Shown here: in pieces, positions 42,741-53,760 of the stretch
How the letters are laid out: each line of letters starts with the position of its first letter
Position numbering within the stretch: position 1 is the first letter of the stretch
Origin: Phymatolithon calcareum
Taxonomy: Eukaryota; Rhodophyta; Florideophyceae; Hapalidiales
NCBI GenBank assembly: GCA_977006965.1
Contig: OZ345366.1
Span: 372,001 to 436,000 of the forward strand
Direction of reading: 5' to 3'
Length of the DNA stretch: 64,000 bases
Made by a program: the position numbers and the translations under genes
The notes under the pieces: generated by a model
The model's database searches: none
What the model was told of the DNA's origin: nothing
Seen by the model: only the letters and a program-made list of their open reading frames with translations

Positions 42741-42780
42741 TTCAATATATATTGAATGAATATTCATTCATTCATTCATT
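42741..42780. repeat. AT-rich palindromes and (ATTC)n microsatellite
   Basis: Two abutting 16-bp perfect palindromes (42741-42756 and 42754-42769) run into four or more ATTC units. Confidence 0.85.
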
Positions 42781-43697
42781 TTGCCTTTTCTCCTAATGGG
42801 GTTAGCAGCGATTGGTCGTTTCGAATACTGTAGATAGCGCATAGATCAGAATTCCATCCATGGGTCTCGATGATTCCCAGAATGGCAACGTGGAGTTTGG
42901 TGGAGAAACTTATTGCTTCCCGAGTGCCTTCTCTGCCTCCGACACGCCCCTTTCCGGACGGATCCCTTCGCAGCAACCGAATGGATCCTGTGCCGTGCGC
43001 GGGTGCGTGCATTGCAGGACAGGAAAATCTTCAAAGGATATGGGGTATTTCAGCGAAGAGGGGGACCATAAAGGAGCGTTAAAACACGCGGAAGACGGCA
43101 TGGTGTCGAAAAAGCGCAGACTAAAGGAAAACGTTCAAGGCTAAAAGGAGGAAGGGCGGATAATAAAAATTCGCATAGACAAGCCGAACAAGCTACCAGG
43201 AGTGCTACATATAAGAGACAGAAATACACGTTTGAGGTGCCTAAGAGTGATTTTCGACGGAGCCCTGCTGTGGAGAAAATCGACCTTGGCGTCATAGTAT
43301 GGAATCGGTGCTTTGATTGAGCTTGTAGCGCTCCAACGCAGACTACGATCCACGGAAATGGTCCAAGAGACTGAATATGAATGCAAAAGACTCACGCGAT
43401 CCAGTGCGTAAGGTGTGTAATGCCGGCTGTAGTGAAACAGTTGAACACCTTTTGCTACGCTGTGGTGGACGCGCTGCCTCCAGACGCAAGTTCATTGGAC
43501 GATTAGGCACCAAGCCTGTAGAGGAATTATGCCGAGAGAAACCACTAGACGTAATCAAATTTCTGAACAACGAGAAGCTGTTTCAAACAGTTGCAGACGC
43601 TTGCCTTTTGCGTGAGCGATCTTTCCGCAATAAAGAAAGAAAGAAAATACTTACTCGGACCCTCACGGGAAGAGAAATTGGAATTATGGAGATTTAG

Positions 43698-45920
43698 GAG
43701 AGTAGAGTGTGACGGACACGGAAGACAGTGAGAAGCTGCCCTGTTACTCAAATTGGGGCTTTAGGAAATTTTAAAACAAAACATTACACATCCCCCGCCA
43801 CTTTTCTGAAATGGATTCGACGCGTGATCCGACTGTTGGCACAGAGAGGGTCAACAAGCTCCATCGCTTGGTGCTGCAAATGTGCACATATTCTTTTGTG
43901 AGCACTATTTGTTCCTGCTGTTTTTTCCTGGCGATTACTCCCATGGTATCCTTTGCTTGTCTAGTAGCTTGATCTTTATGCGTTTGTTTAGAAATTCCTA
44001 GTGAGCCCTGCCATCGTCATGGATACATGTGGAGAGCTGGTAGGAAGAATTCGAAATACTTTGCTTTAATGCTCAGTCAGACTATCGACGACATCTTCCA
44101 TCTTGTGCATTACTGTACTTCCTTCTTCCAGCTTGGATTTTCAGGCTTTGAGCGAAGAAGCGATCAATGGTGCCACTGAGCATTGCTCCAGACCAATAAA
44201 AACATGCGATGAGATATCAGGTAGCTTAGCAGCCTGACACAGCAGAACGGGTGTTGATGACGGAACCCACTTTGGTAGCAACTTGGGTTTAGATGCTATG
44301 TACACTCTGATATCAGGGATATCGGCACTACTGTACAGTCAGGCCTCCATATAAGGGTCCCCTTTTTTAGGATATCCTCGGTCAACAGCAAGAATCCACC
44401 GTCCACGCGTCTGGTACCTCAAAAGTTTTTTCAAATTTAAAGAGTCCGAGAATTTCACTTTGGGGAGTATTTTCTGGCTGAGATCACGGAGCTTACCTTA
44501 AATTTAATAATATGTTTGATGCGATTGCACGGCGCATATTCTGCACTACGTATTGAGAAAAGCAGCTGTAAGGTATATTTTTCATGAAAATGCCTTTCTC
44601 GAGGGCTCCCATGTTTTGAATCTTTCAAGTAAAAAAAGGCTTGTGAATATGCATGGATGTCGGCCATGTATAGTAAAAAATGTGACTGTGGTGGACACTC
44701 CAGTACACGAGTGATTCGAAGCTTATGATTCAAATTCGATATCCGAATATCATCCCTGCTGGGAATACAGTGCATGTCAGTGTGCATCCTTATATCGAGG
44801 ACTGCCTGTATCATACAGTTTAAGAATTTGTTAAAATTTAACTCCCAGCTCGATGATCAGAATTTAATTCTCACCATCTCGATGATCGAGCTGCGAAAGG
44901 GTCGGAGCAAAGTTTTCCGGGTAATTTTGATCCGTGGGCCAAATTTGCTCTGTAAATTCTTCCGTTGAAGGGGCGAGCACAGCTTATTTCATTCCAGAGA
45001 TTCAGGTACGAGACGTAGAACCCTGTGCAGAGCCAATTGCACGACGCCACGTCGTCCTCTTGACGTTGTGATTGGATGACGCGGCTCGCAGTGTATTTTG
45101 AGCGATGCGCCGTTGACATAACACTGCGGGCCGTGAATCTCCAACATCTGCGAAATCGGAGCTATGTGCCTGCAACAAACGCACGCACATCTGGCACGTG
45201 GACGCGACAAATATGCAGTCCCTGGTCCAATTAACGAGCGTGATGTTGATGGCGATATCAAATAATTCTTATTGATACTCACGTTTTGATAAATCCGTAA
45301 TTACTTGATGTCGTAAAAAGCTTTTTCAAGGATAAGTGCACTTATAATCGAATGGTGTTCATGGACAACATTCGTTTATTTTATGAAAAAGAAAGGAAAC
45401 CAATGATTCTTCCAAATGGTATTTGATCTGAATTGATAATCGTAGGACTATTGTCACAGGCTCCGTGCCTCGTCCTGTTGGCCAGGCACATATATTCCAA
45501 TGATCTCGTTGTTTGCGAAGCGCCGTACAGTATAGTGCATGGTGCGCAAAACGCTATGATGCTTCTTGCATCATAGCGTTTAATATGTGCAGCAGCGACG
45601 GTTCATTGCGCCCGTGTACTTCCCCAGACACACGCAAGTGCGCTAGTGCAACTGCGCTTCCCGCCCTCTCCTCGCGCCACTGACGTCGTCTTCTCTGCCG
45701 TTCCACCTGAATTGTTTTTGCGTGTGTTTGTACACGCAATTCCCATCGTAATGGTATTGGCCGGGATTGTACAGGCCATTTGAGACTAGCCCTAGCTTCT
45801 ACAGTAGCTCTGGATGAAGTACTGTACAGTACTTTCGTCTTCCGCACTTGGAAGCTATGGATAGTCACTTCCAAAAAAGCTCTTTTACAGTACAAAAATA
45901 AAACAATCTACACTACCCAC
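43698..45920. other. Gap, no gene; hairpins and TACWGTA cluster
   Basis: AT-rich with random frames. An inverted repeat is at 44846-44893 (13-base arms, one mismatch, plus an inner AGAATT/AATTCT palindrome), and another at 45549-45581. TACWGTA occurs at 44111, 44329, 45526, 45800, 45820, 45825 and 45887; the last four sit just past the 3' end of the minus-strand gene at 45921. Confidence 0.55.
45549..45581. repeat. Perfect inverted repeat, 14-bp arms, 5-nt loop
   Basis: AAACGCTATGATGC, loop TTCTT, GCATCATAGCGTTT. Confidence 0.93.
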
Positions 45921-48602
45921 CTACAATCTGAACGGCGGCATCCTTCCGCTTTTTCTCTTCCGATATCTCTTCTCTCGTTCCCATCTCTCAACTGCGTGAA
46001 CATTCGACTCCACAATTGCCTCATGTTCCTCGTCGTACCGTACGAACCCAGTAATAGAATCTACTATATCCTCCTGTCCAGGCATTGGATCGCACATACA
46101 GGGACTGGGAGGTCTGTCATCTGTTTCCTCGTTATCTCCGTCGTATTCGTCTTCGAGATCGATACAGTCTTCCGTATGCACTCGCAGTCTTTTGCGCGTG
46201 GGTACCACTCGCAAAACTACAGAACCGACTTCCGGACGGAACGGCGCATGACTTGGTAGTTTCCATTCCACATTAGGATCCTCTGGCTCGGCCACGTGCA
46301 CGGCTGGGCAGCACTCTCCAGCACCCGCGTCCGCAGTTCCGCATACGCCCTTCGCGGAGGGTGATGCATTGTCTTCGCTGAACAACCGCGGTTGCGATGA
46401 TAAGGGCTGACATTGCACAGCGGTCTCGGCACACGGTGCCGACAGTTGCACGGGCGATGAAGAGCCTTCCGCTGGTGGGCATATCTCAGTGGGTGTACAT
46501 CTCTGATCAAGTGAGCACTTCGAATTAGACTGCAAGCTCCGACCAGGAAGACAGCTCTCACCGGACAAGCAGCTCTGACCTGGAGGACAAGTCACAACAT
46601 GGGGATCCTTCTTATCTGGTCGACAGTTCTGACCTGCAGTACTCAGGGCACATTTTTGCACAACTGGTACGCACTGGACGGGCACATCGTCTGAGTCGGA
46701 CAGGAAACGAGCTTTAGACTTATCATTTTCAACAATCCCTGGCTTCCGCACAGGTGTGCAGATCGGGCCGGGCACACAGCCCGGTCCGGGCGGACATACC
46801 TGCGTGGTAGGGTTGCTTTGCCTGGGCGCACATGCAACCGAACGTAGTACGGGTTGAACAGGTGGACAGTTTTGTCCAGGCGCGCAAGGCTTCCCGGGCG
46901 CGCACTTCTGACTAGGTCGGCACTGCGATACTGGCACCGTTGGAGAGGAAATTGGTACGCTGTTCTGCCTTGTGCTCAATTGTGCATTGCTCGTGCGGCG
47001 CACACGTCCGCGCTTTTCTAGGCAATCTCGTTCCTGCAGCGCATCGTTCGCAACCCGCCCGCACTTTTCGGTTACAATTACAGGTGGTGAAGGCGGCGCA
47101 TGTGCAATTTCGGAGACCGGTGAGGAGGTGCTGAGAACATCTTCACCGCTGCTTGTCTTCTCCTTCGCTAGTGCCGGTGTCCGATTAAGAGCGTCCACGC
47201 TCATCGCCTCGGCAAACACAGCTGCCTTCCCATCAGCAGGGAACAATACGCTAGGTGCAGCGATACTGGGAGGTGCGCGCCCGCCAGCGAGTAAGTTCTC
47301 GGGTGTCGCTAGCAAATGCTCAGCACGAACAGCTGGACGCATTTGCACGTCGGCAGACGCGGAGGATGGCATCATGGTGGGTGCAGTGATGACGTTGTGC
47401 TTGTCGACCGACACTGTAGCCGCATCCCCCCAAGACACGTCGGCTAGTGACGCAATTGTCGACACTACGCCGCGGTCGTATAGGGCGGTGCGCCCGAGGT
47501 CGGAAGCGGCTTGCTTCGACATACGGCTAAACTCTGCGCGGAAGGCGACAGCGAAGGCGGCTTCGCCTGTCGGTGACGTGGATGAGACTTGCACGACATA
47601 CGAACCTAGACGGGAGTCCACAAATTGTTCGAGCTGCTGCAACCAGAATGGGTGGCGACGAATGGCGAAACCTGGACCGTCGATTCGCTCACCGCCCGAT
47701 TGTAGATCGCGTCGGCGTCGCTTGGCGCGACTTAATGCTTCCTCCCAACGGGTGGGACAGACGCAGGGAATACCACGTTCGGCACAGGACGCACAGTCCC
47801 GTTTATGGAGGAGTTTCAATCTTGAAAGCACCTGGTCGGGAAATTCATGAGTGTCAGTTCTCGGGGCGAAATACGTTGTTTCTGCCAGTCTGTCACCAAG
47901 CTCATCAAAGAGGTCGATGGTGACAGCGATAGTATTGTCAGAAAGATAGGAGAAGAGCAATGCGGCACGACGACCCGAATCCAGCACGAAGCGCGTGACG
48001 ACCGGAGTTGGCGGTGATGACGATGAGGAAGGCGGTGTAGATACGACGGGACCGAGTGCGATACCAAACAAAAGGTGCTCGTGCAATTGAACGGGTATAT
48101 ATAACTGGGAAGAGGGCGACGTCGGCGGATGCAGGGCGCGACCCAACGGCGGTGGCGGACAAGAACGCTCGAGGACGCCGAGCGCACTGCGCAGAAACTC
48201 GAGTGGGATGGACGGCGGAAGCGTCGGGGTATTGAGCCAGGCAGAGGTATTACCGACACGGAAAAAGGAATTGATGAGCTCCTGCATCGCGCGCGCGCGA
48301 AGACGTTGGGCTCGCTCGGCGGCGGTGCTGTGCACCGAGCGAGGCAGGTCGCCTGTGCCTCGCACATTGGAAAAGCAAAGAAGGAAAGTCGCAAAAGGAT
48401 GCGAGAAACGAACGATCCATCTCCGTCTCTTATCATACCCAATATGATCCTGCTCACGCAATCCACATGGCGCTGCCCGCGCGCCGTGGGCGACTGCACG
48501 AAAACCACGTTCTGCCAACGCGACATCGCGAAGAAATTGTTGATGTTGCATTCTTTGCGATTTATTCACTGAACACATTGGCGCATTATGCTGAAAAACC
48601 AT
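45921..48602 (-). CDS. Large protein with Cys/Pro hexapeptide repeats and a Cys cluster
   Basis: 893 residues from ATG 48602; Met106 (48287) is an equally good start, since the first 105 residues read like translated 5'UTR. About residues 267-280 hold a compact cysteine cluster, CASCAERGIPCVC, followed by TRW and a basic run (AKRRRRD). This resembles a DNA- or metal-binding cluster with an NLS. Residues about 557-711 form an unusual repeat with six-residue period, C-x-P-G-(Q/K)-x, for example CRPSQKCAPGKPCAPGQNCPP, with some 25 cysteines. The C-terminus is acidic, then basic (KRYRKRKSGRMPP). No signal peptide is visible, so a nuclear or cytosolic site is likelier than secretion. I know of no family with this combination; function unknown. 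Confidence 0.72.
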   Translation of the reverse strand: MVFQHNAPMCSVNKSQRMQHQQFLRDVALAERGFRAVAHGARAAPCGLREQDHIGYDKRRRWIVRFSHPFATFLLCFSNVRGTGDLPRSVHSTAAERAQRLRARAMQELINSFFRVGNTSAWLNTPTLPPSIPLEFLRSALGVLERSCPPPPLGRALHPPTSPSSQLYIPVQLHEHLLFGIALGPVVSTPPSSSSSPPTPVVTRFVLDSGRRAALLFSYLSDNTIAVTIDLFDELGDRLAETTYFAPRTDTHEFPDQVLSRLKLLHKRDCASCAERGIPCVCPTRWEEALSRAKRRRRDLQSGGERIDGPGFAIRRHPFWLQQLEQFVDSRLGSYVVQVSSTSPTGEAAFAVAFRAEFSRMSKQAASDLGRTALYDRGVVSTIASLADVSWGDAATVSVDKHNVITAPTMMPSSASADVQMRPAVRAEHLLATPENLLAGGRAPPSIAAPSVLFPADGKAAVFAEAMSVDALNRTPALAKEKTSSGEDVLSTSSPVSEIAHAPPSPPVIVTEKCGRVANDALQERDCLEKRGRVRRTSNAQLSTRQNSVPISSPTVPVSQCRPSQKCAPGKPCAPGQNCPPVQPVLRSVACAPRQSNPTTQVCPPGPGCVPGPICTPVRKPGIVENDKSKARFLSDSDDVPVQCVPVVQKCALSTAGQNCRPDKKDPHVVTCPPGQSCLSGESCLPGRSLQSNSKCSLDQRCTPTEICPPAEGSSSPVQLSAPCAETAVQCQPLSSQPRLFSEDNASPSAKGVCGTADAGAGECCPAVHVAEPEDPNVEWKLPSHAPFRPEVGSVVLRVVPTRKRLRVHTEDCIDLEDEYDGDNEETDDRPPSPCMCDPMPGQEDIVDSITGFVRYDEEHEAIVESNVHAVERWEREKRYRKRKSGRMPPFRL

Positions 48603-49936
48603 TACTTTTTTAAAGCGCTACGTTTGATGTGAAATGAGATATCGAGTGTCGAAACCGGCGACTCGGAGGAGCAGTCATCAGAGGGGCGCGAGTTTTCGCT
48701 CCACTCCCAGACGACCGTTGCACACGTACAGTACAGTACTGCACGGGGCCAGTGCAAGAAAAGACTCGTTCCCTTATCACTACCTTCGTGGTGCCCCGGC
48801 CACCGGGTCGTGCGGCCATGCCGCAGCTGCTGAATGTGGAGCGAAGATATTCAATTTAGTCAACGTTGGTTGCCGTTGCATCTCTTGCAATGCAAGAAAC
48901 TGTTTTACGACGTGCACGTCGAACATGTTGGTCCGTAGTAGTGAAACTGCGTCACGGGAATGGAACCGATCATCGCTAACTGCATGATGCATCTGCAACG
49001 ACGAACATTGAACGTGTTACAGAAGAGTCCGTCCGGACTGAAGACGCAACCAGCAGATGTAGCGCGATGAAGCCGGTGTGGACAGGATTGGATTGGAGGC
49101 GTCATTGCCCATTTATGCAAATTTTGCCCAAAATTGTTGATTTGTCGAAGCGCCCATGTGCGACATTGGAAAAAATTAAAAAAGACTACTGTAAGAGCGA
49201 TCATCGGAGGAGACAGTGATGTAAATTTGCAAAAAATGCGCGTGAAGCCTCACTGCCGATACTGTAGGTAGTCGGAGCAAGCAAAAGACAGGGCTTCGTA
49301 AGCGCGATAGAGCCGGCCGGCGTTTGCAGTTGGGCAGTTTTGCATGAAATCAATTGGTTTCCTGTGGCAAAATCGGAGCTGAGGCAAGCAAGCTGAACAT
49401 TGCACTTGCATAAAAATAGCGAACAAACAAACCCCTGCCCGTCAACGAGATAGGACCCACCTTGACAACCGTGATGGTTGGTCATGGTTTTCAAAAGAGG
49501 AAAGACTCGCGCGGGGGCAGTGGCTATGAAGAAAACTCTGTCTGTTGTGGGGGGAACTTGAAGCTGGCTGGCAGGCAGGATGGGCGGAGCCAATGGTGGG
49601 CGGATATACAAAAAAGTTTTACAAATATTCTACAGCAATCGGTTTCAAAACCAGAAGCAACACACACAGAAAAAAAAACTTGACGCCTACAGCAGAAGAC
49701 AAAATTGAGCCTGGTTATATGATACACACGCGGCGCGCGTCATCTCGCCATCGCATATCGGGAGCACTTTGGCACGCTACATTACGCCGGTAGCTCACCG
49801 GAACAAAATAAACGATGATCGTCACCATTGAAACTGACCGACCGGCAACGCGCCGCCTTCGCCATCACTCGGCCGGTCACACTGGAATCAGGGCCCCGGC
49901 GTGCAACGTCCCGCGTGGTGCCCTCTTACAGCACTA
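48603..49936. other. Gap, no gene seen
   Basis: TACWGTA at 48727, 48732, 49187 and 49260. The first two overlap as GTACAGTACAGTACTG, about 130 bp upstream of the gene on the minus strand. Other frames look random. Confidence 0.55.
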
Positions 49937-50491
49937 CTAGCGGAAAATGGCGCTTTGCGTCGCCGTCTGTCTATTCCTTCTCGCGTTAACCTCATACCTA
50001 GGCGGCGGTCTCTTCCACCTCAGGATAGCAAAAGCGCGGCGGTCAATTTCCGGTTTGCGTCTTCGAGCTCGCACCCAAGGTCTCGCCCGCCCGACACGAG
50101 AGTAGCAAAGGCGCGCAAAGCACTGCAAGAATTTGCGCGCGGCCGGACACCATTTCCCATTGCCGCACGGAGCACTCACGCGAAGTAACACGGGTTCGCA
50201 AGACTTGCCGCACACATGCGCCACATCGCACGCCGTCCGGCTGCACCGCACGCGACCGGACGAGCCGGATTCCCACACCGAGGACGGCACGGCGTGCAGA
50301 GTGTCGTGCACGGTCACGCCGGGCGGGTCTTGGTAACCGCGCTCGAGTGCCTCGTGCGTGGAAGAGGAGGAGACGCGGGGGGCTGTGAAGGAGAAGGCGC
50401 CGCCGGTACGCGTCACGTTCACCACGTGCGCGTGATAGGATGGAAGGAGGAGCAGGGAGGAGAGGAGAAGGATGTTGAGTGAGGTGGGCAT
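49937..50491 (-). CDS. Putative small secreted Cys-rich protein
   Basis: 184 residues from ATG 50491. The N-terminus MPTSLNILLLSSLLLLPSYHAHV is a clear signal peptide with probable cleavage near residue 21. The next 90 residues are Ser/Thr-rich and then hold a cluster of about eight cysteines (VRCSRTACDVAHVCGKSCEP... CGNGKWC). The last 60 residues are strongly basic and may be a readthrough of an intron or 3'UTR, so the true C-terminus could be earlier. The frame is open upstream of this ATG, but that part is low-complexity. No family recognised. Overlapping TACAGTA words lie at 50705-50716, 215 bp upstream. Confidence 0.45.
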   Translation of the reverse strand: MPTSLNILLLSSLLLLPSYHAHVVNVTRTGGAFSFTAPRVSSSSTHEALERGYQDPPGVTVHDTLHAVPSSVWESGSSGRVRCSRTACDVAHVCGKSCEPVLLRVSAPCGNGKWCPAARKFLQCFARLCYSRVGRARPWVRARRRKPEIDRRAFAILRWKRPPPRYEVNARRNRQTATQSAIFR

Positions 50492-52949
50492 CCTGCTGGC
50501 GGCCCGGGTAGGGCAGCTGTGCACCCCCCGGGCTGAATGTTGGACGAAGATGGCGGCGACAAGGACTTGGTTTGGTTTGCCGGGCGAAGAAGACGATGCG
50601 GGTTGTGGAGCGTTAGAGCAGAGATAGGGAGGATACCGGGACTGGGCTTTGTCCCTGATAGTGTGACTTTGCGGTGCCTTTGTACATTGCCCTTGCGTGT
50701 GCAGTACAGTACAGTACAGCTGAAATGTCTTTTGCTCGTGCAAAAAATCAGATGCATCACGAGATTTCCGCGTTATCAAACCGCCTTTGCCACGCGCCTT
50801 GGAAGACGTTTTCCCCAACGGACAACCTGTCCCACACGGTTGTGCGCCGTGGACACCAACTTGATTAGCGCGCCCACGTACACGTGGCAAACACCAAGTT
50901 CACTGCTCGTTTAACAAAGTTAACGATCGATGACTCCAAAGCAATTGAGGAGATAATCCAGGGAGACGGAAAAGTTTAGTGTATGATTTTGATATTATGG
51001 CATCCTTTCGGTCCACTGCGGGAGCTATGCAAAGATCATCTTGGTAACTACTAGTAGAAGGGTGACAGAAAAGCATGCCCTCGGAAAAGAGCTGCATAAC
51101 TAACTGTTCACAGAGACAAGAGCCCTGGACTACGTCTCCCTTCGCACTTCATCCGCATTGTTTCTAATCAATAAACAGTCGCATGGCGAAAAAGCTCCCA
51201 ACTTTTTGAGAGGGCTAATGAAGAAGGCAACGCAAACAATGCATTTTTCAATCAATTTGCTTGCTCTTTCGACCGTTTAATAATTTCTATGTTCCTCGGC
51301 TTGTCAAATGCTATCTTTTGTGCAGAATGTTTGTTTGCACAGGTGCAGAATACTTATGTCCCCACAACTCACGTTTCGATATCAAGATTCATCGGCAGTG
51401 TTTCGGTTTGGATCAACTCTTCATTTCTTCCACCCTTTATCACCGTACTAATCAGAGGATATGAAGCTTCGCACTGCGTCATTCCATTTCGATCATGTAC
51501 ACTATCAGGTTCTGTCGTTTTATTGTGCGGAAATGACAAGAATCGCACGCCGCAACTAATTTATCGTGTAACAATGCGTGTAACAATGCCATTTGAGATC
51601 CTGTACGTCCCGTTTGTCGAGGTATGGACACGACGATGCTTTTTTTTAAAAACTCGGTACCGCCGGACTGCTGACTGTTTGAAAGATGTCGTTTTTCAAC
51701 TCTGCGAAAATTTTTAGTACCGCCAGAGATCTAAAAGAAGTCCAAGGAACGTATGCTTTTTCCGCGCCTGCTCTGGCAATTAAAGGTCGAGGTGGGTATC
51801 CAGGAAAGGCAGAAACATGCGAAGGTCGACAGAGCCCATTGCAAGAGGGAGCGATTCGATGGACTCCTGTGTAATGAATAGATGCGCGATAGAGAGGCTG
51901 CCAATAAACATATATCTCACTCTTCTACAAGCCCCAATGTGGTTCCCCAAATTTTACGTGTCGGGGCAAACATAAACTGCATTTACAATTGGAAAGCTGG
52001 CGCCAGCGCCAGATTTGGATTATTGGGGAAAGAACGCCGTGAATTGAGCTTCGGATCCCACAATACGCCACACGAGCTCATTTCGTCTATGCTGACGAAA
52101 CCCGCCCCATGATGCCAAGTAAACGTGACACAACTTTGCGATGTAGATTGACTCTCGTGCCGTTTGGTACCTACCCGTTAAATAGCTAATTCATAGAATG
52201 GTATGTTGATGGGAAGCATACTGCTTGCAATCCATGTTGTGCGTCCTTCCTCTGACCTACTGGCTCTCCGGCGCTTCTATACCAGCAGCGTCTGCGGCGG
52301 ACATGAAGCGGAAGATAGGGTTATGTTCACCGCACTAAGCACTGCAGTTTGGCAAATATCGGCGCGGATGTGCACGAAGAAGGAGTGAGAAGGCGGGCAT
52401 GCGCTGGAAGTAGAATAGGGAAAGCTGACCTATGAACTTCGTCGCTCATCCTAGCGACTGTACTTCATACTTTGAAGCGCAGTCGCTAGGATGATGTGAC
52501 AACATCAATCCTGCAAGCACAAGGAAAATTGAACACTATGCTCTACAGTACTTTGTTGCCTCTTTCGCCCACGCCAGGGGGCCCCAGGTACTACCATAAC
52601 CATACACTGTAGTCAAGTAACGGCGAAGATAATCAACGTGAATACCTTGGAATGGGAGCGGACGCCTTTAATTTGGAGAAGCCATGCGCACTAACCGTAT
52701 ACGATACGATGCTTAGTTTGCTTCTCGAGCAAGGCATGCGACATTATTCGGACACCTGTCCGTCATTTGCAGGACAGCTGTCGTATTAGTAGCATATTGT
52801 CATACGGAACCATTGACTCGTTTTGCCGTTCGCGGAACTCTAGACAGTGAGTGCATTGGACGTCGTGCACCGACAACGAGAGAACTCGGACTCCAAGGAG
52901 GCATAGCTCGCGCAATTACGGCAGCCGCCCTTGTCAACTCAAGCGCGAG
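50492..52949. other. Long gap with a 15-bp-arm hairpin
   Basis: A long inverted repeat at 52447-52495 has 15-bp arms (TCATCCTAGCGACTG/CAGTCGCTAGGATGA) and inner CTTC/GAAG. TACAGTA occurs at 50705, 50710 and 52544. Frames at 51289-51717 and 51882-52112 are open but not protein-like. Confidence 0.5.
52447..52495. repeat. Perfect inverted repeat, 15-bp arms plus inner 4-bp stem
   Basis: Outer arms 52447-52461 and 52481-52495 are exact reverse complements; inner CTTC/GAAG extends the hairpin. Confidence 0.93.
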
Positions 52950-53588
52950 ATGCAGGGCGGACGATTGCAGTCCTTTCACCTCGCATGCCCATTCACATCG
53001 CTTCCGTTGTGTCACTGCCGTCTGTACCGTCGCGCGCCGCCAAACTACGCTCTGCGTGCTGCATCCGGAGCATCATCGCACAGCGACCCCAAATCCCTTG
53101 ATGCGCGCGAAGCAACACGGCAGCGCCTGCTGCACGGCTTGATGGCAGGTGCCGTGACCGGAGGGTCGATATCGCCGGACCTCGCACGTGCAGTGCACGC
53201 CAAGGCGCGCGGCGCACGCATAATACGCGGCCCAGAACGCGCGCTTGCCGCGCTCGTCGACGCCGCGGAGGTGGCACACGATGAGAATCGGCTTCGCGAG
53301 CGCGTCGAGGCCGCAGAAGCTGCAGAGAGACGTCGGACAGAGGAGGAGCGGCGACGGCGCGAGGAGCAGCGCGAGCGTGAACGCGCAGAGGCAGAGATTG
53401 CCGAGAAGGAGCGCGAGAAGGCAGTGCTGTTGGCGGCAGAGAAGGAGAAGGAGGAGGAGATTGAGATTGAACAAATTGAGGAGGAGAAACTAAAACCGAA
53501 AAGCAAAAATAGGAAAAGAGACCGCGAGCGTGAACGAAAGCGTAAGCGGGAACGTAAGCGTGAACGTGATCGCCTTCGTGAGCGCTGA
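52950..53588 (+). CDS. Charged coiled-coil protein with transit-like N-terminus
   Basis: 212 residues from the first ATG in frame (52950). The N-terminus (MQGGRLQSFHLACPFTSLPLCHCRLYRR) is basic and hydroxylated like an organelle presequence. A small conserved-looking part follows (REATRQRLLHGLMAGAVTGGSISPDLARAVHAKARGARII). Beyond about residue 95 it is one long Glu/Arg/Lys helix, predicted coiled coil, ending in a basic RKRDRERERKRKRERKRERD tract. Such tails occur in nuclear RNA-processing proteins, which conflicts with an organelle target. Function unknown. Confidence 0.55.
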   Translation: MQGGRLQSFHLACPFTSLPLCHCRLYRRAPPNYALRAASGASSHSDPKSLDAREATRQRLLHGLMAGAVTGGSISPDLARAVHAKARGARIIRGPERALAALVDAAEVAHDENRLRERVEAAEAAERRRTEEERRRREEQRERERAEAEIAEKEREKAVLLAAEKEKEEEIEIEQIEEEKLKPKSKNRKRDRERERKRKRERKRERDRLRER

Positions 53589-53760
53589 TGCTGCTGCGTC
53601 GCAATTCCTCTGTTGCCCATTGTGCGTACTTGAGGGATGACTTGGCGAGTGCGGATTGGCTGTACGTCACCAGACTGTGCACCACTGGTTGGTTATCTCG
53701 CGCTCTGAGCTGGTTGATTGAGAGTGCTGGGCGCCGAAGCCTGGTCGGTCGCCCTTGAGC

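Larger units (their letters stand above)
41113..43697 (+). mobile_element. Degenerate LINE copy, interrupted by a solo LTR and rearranged
   Basis: 41131-41290 encodes an RT piece with the catalytic-type box FADD (MFADDFLLQAKT) and RWNTKPGENEIL. Homologous sequence resumes after the solo LTR with YLGVRMNNKGVT, LPKWEYAIHLT and RRERMRVLCRLA in shifting frames up to about 42440. At 43377-43697 a 106-codon frame gives a LINE C-terminus with a CX3CX6HX4C-type zinc motif (CNAGCSETVEHLLLRC). Between them, 42455-42580 is an inverted copy of 43520-43645. Stops and frameshifts make the whole thing non-functional. The relation to 28794-29835 (-) is clear from shared blocks. Confidence 0.75.

Noticed and set aside
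50492-50890. N-terminal extension of the secreted Cys-rich protein
   Set aside because: The extension is low-complexity and would bury a clear signal peptide that starts at the ATG 50491.
51289-51717. 142-codon plus-strand frame
   Set aside because: No domain or repeat pattern; composition fits non-coding AT-rich DNA.
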